A stretch of DNA of 64,000 bases from assembly GCF_028682175.1 (NCBI RefSeq), contig NZ_JANHKS010000014.1, forward strand, positions 57,495-121,494, read 5' to 3'. Position 1 is the first letter of the stretch. Each line of letters opens with the position of its first letter. Below are positions 59,468 to 64,000 of the stretch, piece after piece. A model generated the notes under the pieces. It was not told the DNA's origin and searched no databases. It worked only from the letters and a program-made list of their open reading frames with translations. Origin of the DNA: Pseudomonas putida. GTDB taxonomy: Bacteria; Pseudomonadota; Gammaproteobacteria; Pseudomonadales; Pseudomonadaceae. A program made the translations under genes and the position numbers.

Positions 59468-60064
59468 ATGTCCATGACTGCGGCTTCTTACAGTCCGATG
59501 ACCACAATTTTCCTGTCTGGCTCGCTGGCCAAAAAGTTCGGCCGCACACATCGCCGCCAGATCGACTCGGGCCAGGTGTGGGAGGCTTTCAAGGCTCTCA
59601 AGGCGACCCTGTCGGGTTTCGATGAGGAAATTAAGCGACTCGACCGACTGGGGATGCGTTTCGCGATTTACCGCAACCGGAAGAATGAGAGCAGCAAAGC
59701 GTTCGACCTGGGCGGTACCCGAGAACTGCGAATTGTCCCAGTCGTATCGGGCAGCAAGCGCGCCGGCATTCTGCAAACCATCATCGGTGCAGTCATCTTC
59801 GTAGCCTCGTTCTTCGTGCCAGGCATGCAGGGTTGGGGTCAGTCGCTCGGTGCATCATTGGTGCTCGGCGGCGTCATCCAAATGCTCAGCCCTCAAGCCT
59901 CAGGACTCAAACAAAGCGCTGCACCTGAAAACCTCCCGTCCTACGCCTTCGGCAGCGCCAAGAACACCACGGCCAGCGGCAACCCCGTCCCAATCTGCAT
60001 CGGCCGGCGGCGCTGGGGCGGCGCGATCATCAGTGCCTCGATCTACGCCGAAGACAAGACCTGA
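59468..60064 (+). CDS. Tail assembly protein I-like
   Basis: A 198-residue gpI-family protein: TIFLSGSLAKKFGRTHRRQI, KATLSGFDEEIKRL, a hydrophobic segment (IIGAVIFVASFFVPG) and the end SYAFGSAKNTTASGNPVPIC-IGRRRWGGAIISA. It acts in tail-tip assembly before J. ATG at 59468 after GAGGGGC. Confidence 0.9.
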   Translation: MSMTAASYSPMTTIFLSGSLAKKFGRTHRRQIDSGQVWEAFKALKATLSGFDEEIKRLDRLGMRFAIYRNRKNESSKAFDLGGTRELRIVPVVSGSKRAGILQTIIGAVIFVASFFVPGMQGWGQSLGASLVLGGVIQMLSPQASGLKQSAAPENLPSYAFGSAKNTTASGNPVPICIGRRRWGGAIISASIYAEDKT

Positions 60065-60083
60065 TCCCGAACTGGAAGACCCG

Positions 60084-60107
60084 ACCGCCGATTGGCGGTT
60101 TTTTTAT
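60084..60107 (+). terminator. Terminator before the J-like gene
   Basis: ACCGCC-GATT-GGCGGT followed by eight Ts, then ATGCC, 15 bases before the J-like start codon. Confidence 0.82.
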
Positions 60108-60121
60108 GCCTGGAGAAAAGC

Positions 60122-63100
60122 ATGGGCGCAGTTGAACGCATCGACATCACCGGCGCCAAGGGCGGCAGCAGCAGCCCAAAAACCCCAATTGAGGCTGCCG
60201 ACAGCCTGCGATCGACCAACTTGGCCAAGATCCTGATCGCCGTGGGCGAGGGCGAGTTCGACGGCGTACCGAGCGCCCAGAACATCTACCTGGATAACAC
60301 GCCAATCAATGACGCCAGCGGCAACGTCAACTTCCCGAACGTGAAGTGGGAGTGGCGCACTGGCGCGGTTGATCAGTCCTATATCCCCGGTATCCCAGCG
60401 GTGGAAAATGAAACCACCGTCAACGTTGAACTGCGCAGCGATACCGCCTGGGTGCGTTCGCTGACCAACACCCAGCTTTCCGCCGTTCGGCTGCGTTTCG
60501 CGTGGCCAGCGCTCCAGCAGCAGGACGATCAGGGCAACGTGGGCGGGTACCGCATCGAATATGCGGTAGACGTGGCCACGGACGGTGGCGCCTATCAGCA
60601 GGTGCTGGTCGAAGCTGTCGACGGCAAGACCACCACTCGATACGAGCGCTCGCGCCGCATCGACCTACCGCCGGCGACATCCGGCTGGCAGATCCGCGTC
60701 CGGCGCCTGACCCCGAACCAGAACAGCAACAAGATCGCCGACACCATGTTGATCGCCGGTTACACCGAAGTGATCGACGCAAAGCTGCGGTACCCGAATA
60801 CCGCGCTGCTCTACATCGAATTCGACGCCGAGCAGTTCACCAACATCCCTGCGGTGACCGTGGATTGCAACGGCCGCAAGTGGCAGGTGCCGAGCAACTA
60901 TGACCCGGTCACCCGCAGTTACACCGGCGTGTGGGATGGCACCTTCAAGCTTGCGTGGACCAACAACCCGGCGTGGATCACCTACGGCATCTGCACGGTT
61001 GATCGGTTTGGCCTGGGCATGCGCATCAAACCGTTCATGGTCGACAAGTGGGAGCTGTACCGGATCGCCCAGTATTGCGACCAGTTGGTAGGCAATGGCG
61101 CCGGCGGCCAAGAGCCACGTTTCCTTTGCGACATGAACCTCCAGGGCAAGGCAGAAGCCTGGACACTGCTGCGCGATATCTCCGCGATCTACCGGGGCAT
61201 GACCTACTGGGCCCAGGGCCAGCTCGTCGCACAAGCCGACATGCCGCGCACCCAGGACTTCGACTACGTCTTCACCCGCGCAAACGTCATTGACGGCAAA
61301 TTCTCGTACGGAAGCGCGTCGAGCAGGACCAGGTACAGCCGCGCGATCGTCAGCTATGACAACCCGGCCAACAACTACGACACCGATGTCACTGCCTATG
61401 CAGATCCAGAGCTTCAGCGTCGCTTCGGCGACAAGCCGGTCGAGATCAGCGCCATCGGCTGCACCCGCGCTTCTGAGGCCCAGCGCCGAGGCAAATGGGT
61501 GGTGATGAGCAACAACCAGGACCGGACTGTCACGTTCAAGACCGGCATGGAGGGCGCTATTCCGCTGCCGGGCTACATCATCCCGGTGGCCGACTCGCTG
61601 CTGGCCGGGCGGGAAGTAGGAGGGCGGATTTCGGCAGGCGCCGGGCGCGTCGTGACGCTGGACCGTGACACTCAGGCCAAGGCCGGCGACCGGCTCATCA
61701 TCAACCTGCCCAGCGGCAAGGCCGAAGGCCGGACCGTGCAGTCGGTTGCTGGGCGCGCAATCACCGTGACCACGGCCTACAGCGAGACTCCGACGGCAGA
61801 ATTGCAGTGGGCGCTAGATGCTGACGACTTGGCGATCCCGCTTTATCGTGTGCTCAGCACCAAGCGCACCACCGAAGGCGACTACGAGATCGCGGCGGTT
61901 CAGTTCGAGCCGAGCAAGTTCGCGTTCATCGACACTGGCGCACGGCTGGAAGAACGCCCAATCAGCGTGATCCCGATCACCGTCGTTCCGGCGCCGGCCG
62001 CCGTCACGCTGACGTCGAACACTGCTATCGCCCAGGGCTTGGCCGTTACCACGATGACGATCACGTGGCCGGCCGTCACCGGCGCGGTCGGCTACGACGT
62101 CGAATGGCGCAAGGACAACGGCAACTGGATCAAGGTGCAGCGCACCGGTGCGACCAGCGTGGACATCACCGGCATCTATCGCGGCGCCTATTTGGCCCGG
62201 GTGCGTGCGGTGAGCGCCTACGACATCTCGTCGATCTGGCGCACCTCGATCCTGACCCAGCTCAACGGCAAAGATGGCCTGCCGCCGGCGGTAACCTCGC
62301 TGACGGCCACGGCGCTGATCTTCGGCATCCGACTCAAATGGACCTTCCCACCAGGTGCGGAAGACACCCAGCGCACGGAGATCTGGTACGGGCCGACGCC
62401 GGCGCGGGAAGCCGCGACCAAACTCACTGACCTAGCCTATCCCCAGGCCGAATACAGCATGCAAGGCCTGCTAGCGGGCGTGACGTTCTTCTTCTGGGCG
62501 CGGTTGGTTGACCGGACCGGCAACATCGGTCCGTGGTACCCGGTGGGTCAGGGCGTGATGGGCCAGAGCAGCTCCGAAGCCGGCCCGATTCTTGAAATGC
62601 TCGCCGGCCAGATTGGCGAGAGCGAGCTGGGTCAGGACCTGAAGGACAAGATCGAACTGATCGACGACCTGCAGGAGCAGATTGAGGCGCTGGATGGGCT
62701 GGCGGGCTACAAGCCGGATCAGGTCTACACCAAAGGGCAGCAGGTTGTCGCGGATGATCGCATCTACCAGGCGAAAAGCACTGTGCCGATCAACACGCCG
62801 CCGCCGAACACCACCTACTGGCTGGACGTCGGTCAGAGTGTCGAGACGGCCAACGGCCTGGCCCAGCAGGTAGCGACCAACACCACCGACATCACCACCA
62901 TCGACGGGAGGGTGACGGCCCAGGCTTCAAGCTTGCAGGCGCTGCGTTCATCCGCCAGGGATGACGATGGTGAAGGTGACCTGGCTGACGCCCTGAAGGG
63001 CTGGAGCAGCACGGCCAGCATCGTCACAGAGGCCAAGACCGCCGCCAGCGCGAATGCGGCGACCGCGAAGACGGTTGCCCAACTCACCGCAACTGTGGGC

Positions 63101-63685
63101 GACAACGCTGCCCAGGTCACCGATCTCCGTCAGGTGGTCACCGATAATCAGTCTGCAACCGCTACGGCGATCACGCAGGTCAATGCACGGGTGGATGACA
63201 ACACGGCGAGCATCCAGCAAACCTCCACTGCATACGCTGATACTGCTGGAAAGCTTTCAGTGATGTGGTCCCTAAAACTTCAGGTGAATGCCCAAGGACA
63301 ATATGCATTCGCTGGTATCGGTGCTGGCATTGAAAACGGCCCCGGCGGATTGCAATCGACGTTGCTGTTCACTGCCAACCAGATTGCCTTCGCAAATCCT
63401 ACGACGGCTGGGCAGGTCGACTTTCCGTTCATTATCAAGAACGGGCAGAACTTCTTGGGTTCGACGTTCATCCAGGACGGCACCATTACAAATGCCAAGA
63501 TCGGCAGCTTCATCAGCTCCACGAACTACGTGGCGGGCCAGACCGGCTGGATCCTCAACAAGGACGGCACGCTGGAAATCAACGGCGGTGCAGCGGGTCA
63601 GGGGCGAATTGTCGTCAACAACCTGTATGTGGCCGTCTACGACGCGAACAACGTGCTTCGGGTGAAGCTCGGAAACCTGGGGTGA
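60122..63685 (+). CDS. Central tail fibre/host specificity protein J-like
   Basis: A 1187-residue gpJ homologue. N-terminal tip-attachment domains (ERIDITGAKGGSSSPKTPIE, GEGEFDGVPSAQNIYLDNTP), tail hub domains, fibronectin type III repeats at about 630-830 (TSVDITGIYRGAYLARVRAV), a carbohydrate-binding-like segment (KPDQVYTKGQQVVADDRIYQ), a coiled coil and a DUF1983-type C-terminus (ending NNLYVAVYDANNVLRVKLGN). The variable C-terminus probably determines receptor choice. GGAGAAAAGC precedes the ATG. Confidence 0.93.
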   Translation: MGAVERIDITGAKGGSSSPKTPIEAADSLRSTNLAKILIAVGEGEFDGVPSAQNIYLDNTPINDASGNVNFPNVKWEWRTGAVDQSYIPGIPAVENETTVNVELRSDTAWVRSLTNTQLSAVRLRFAWPALQQQDDQGNVGGYRIEYAVDVATDGGAYQQVLVEAVDGKTTTRYERSRRIDLPPATSGWQIRVRRLTPNQNSNKIADTMLIAGYTEVIDAKLRYPNTALLYIEFDAEQFTNIPAVTVDCNGRKWQVPSNYDPVTRSYTGVWDGTFKLAWTNNPAWITYGICTVDRFGLGMRIKPFMVDKWELYRIAQYCDQLVGNGAGGQEPRFLCDMNLQGKAEAWTLLRDISAIYRGMTYWAQGQLVAQADMPRTQDFDYVFTRANVIDGKFSYGSASSRTRYSRAIVSYDNPANNYDTDVTAYADPELQRRFGDKPVEISAIGCTRASEAQRRGKWVVMSNNQDRTVTFKTGMEGAIPLPGYIIPVADSLLAGREVGGRISAGAGRVVTLDRDTQAKAGDRLIINLPSGKAEGRTVQSVAGRAITVTTAYSETPTAELQWALDADDLAIPLYRVLSTKRTTEGDYEIAAVQFEPSKFAFIDTGARLEERPISVIPITVVPAPAAVTLTSNTAIAQGLAVTTMTITWPAVTGAVGYDVEWRKDNGNWIKVQRTGATSVDITGIYRGAYLARVRAVSAYDISSIWRTSILTQLNGKDGLPPAVTSLTATALIFGIRLKWTFPPGAEDTQRTEIWYGPTPAREAATKLTDLAYPQAEYSMQGLLAGVTFFFWARLVDRTGNIGPWYPVGQGVMGQSSSEAGPILEMLAGQIGESELGQDLKDKIELIDDLQEQIEALDGLAGYKPDQVYTKGQQVVADDRIYQAKSTVPINTPPPNTTYWLDVGQSVETANGLAQQVATNTTDITTIDGRVTAQASSLQALRSSARDDDGEGDLADALKGWSSTASIVTEAKTAASANAATAKTVAQLTATVGDNAAQVTDLRQVVTDNQSATATAITQVNARVDDNTASIQQTSTAYADTAGKLSVMWSLKLQVNAQGQYAFAGIGAGIENGPGGLQSTLLFTANQIAFANPTTAGQVDFPFIIKNGQNFLGSTFIQDGTITNAKIGSFISSTNYVAGQTGWILNKDGTLEINGGAAGQGRIVVNNLYVAVYDANNVLRVKLGNLG

Positions 63686-63688
63686 ACG

Positions 63689-64000
63689 ATGGCCTATGGC
63701 ATGCGGGTGTGGGACGCCTCGGGAAACCTGCGCATGGATGAAAACTCGTTCACTGTGCGGATTGTCCTATCGGTAGTCGTCAACAATAGCGGCTGGACAA
63801 TCGTCAACTCCCAGGGCGCAGGGTATCAGGACTTCAGTTGTCCAAGCGTCACGCCGTCCAACGCCTCGGCCACTTGCCTTCCTGTGGCTAATTACACAAG
63901 CAATGACACTCAGTTCGAAACCGAGGTGCGGACCGACGTGGTGCGGGTCTATAACTACAATCGCGGATATGCCGGATTTATCAACCCGGCAACCACGGCT
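63689..64000 (+). CDS. Tail fibre-associated protein, 5' part
   Basis: The first 104 codons (MAYGMRVWDASGNLRMDENS...) of a gene running off the window. The opening is typical of small beta-rich phage tail proteins found next to J in Pseudomonas phages. Starts 3 bases after the J-like stop. Confidence 0.72.
   Translation, partial: MAYGMRVWDASGNLRMDENSFTVRIVLSVVVNNSGWTIVNSQGAGYQDFSCPSVTPSNASATCLPVANYTSNDTQFETEVRTDVVRVYNYNRGYAGFINPATTA

Noticed and set aside
14470..64000. Second copy of the tRNA-Pro 3' end (attR)
   Set aside because: No repeat of the tRNA end was seen in the window; the right att site must lie beyond base 64000.

Overview
The window comes from a high-GC Pseudomonas chromosome, most likely of the P. 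fluorescens group. The evidence is the conserved block thrS-infC-rpmI-rplT-pheS-pheT-ihfA-merR-tRNA-Pro(GGG), a co-linear ribose (rbs) operon with its own LacI-type regulator, and protein sequences that read as typical Pseudomonas orthologues. About 14.5 kb is core chromosome. The remaining ~49.5 kb is one lambda-like (siphovirus) prophage that continues past the right edge.

Core, 1-14493. The 3' end of rbsA is followed by rbsC, rbsR, rbsK and rbsD in a tightly coupled ribose uptake operon, then a secreted nucleoside hydrolase that could supply ribose. Small genes follow: an I78-type inhibitor lipoprotein, a cold-shock protein and a periplasmic protein. Next is the translation block: thrS, infC (AUU start), rpmI, rplT, a hairpin, pheS, pheT, ihfA and a MerR-like regulator. 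tRNA-Pro(GGG) is the likely prophage attachment site.

Prophage left arm, about 14.5-30.1 kb. The integrase and an excisionase-like gene are followed by mostly leftward genes: HNH nuclease, Cys-rich small proteins, a PP-loop (PAPS-reductase-like) ATPase, and the YqaJ exonuclease, Erf annealing protein and coiled-coil recombination genes. A rightward cluster of small accessory genes (20.2-22.6 kb) interrupts them. The left operon starts at a promoter at 30.1 kb (TTGACA-17-CATATT) that is overlapped by two TGCAC-NN-GTGCA palindromes and followed by a perfect boxA.

Immunity region, 30.1-33.5 kb. A LexA-boxed DUF1654 gene is followed by a low-GC cassette of a small ORF and two different Fic/Doc proteins, whose promoter is embedded in two tandem LexA boxes. 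Then come an S24-type CI-like repressor and a Cro-like gene with matching operators between them.

Right arm, 33.5-64 kb. The order is: an O-like replication gene with internal iterons, a DnaC-like loader, small genes including a C39-like peptidase, ninB, ninG and a gene in the Q position. After it come a late promoter candidate and twin terminators. A highly structured RNA then leads into a com-like translational regulator and an LlpA-type lectin bacteriocin gene. Next are holin-like genes, an Acb2-family (anti-CBASS) protein, an HslV/proteasome-like hydrolase and a metallopeptidase. Packaging and head genes follow (terminase, portal, head morphogenesis, scaffold, coat, connectors). The lambda-type tail genes run V, G/GT (with a GGGAAAC slippery site), H, M, L, K, I and J, with a cluster of inserted morons between K and I. 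The right att site and any endolysin gene lie outside the window.
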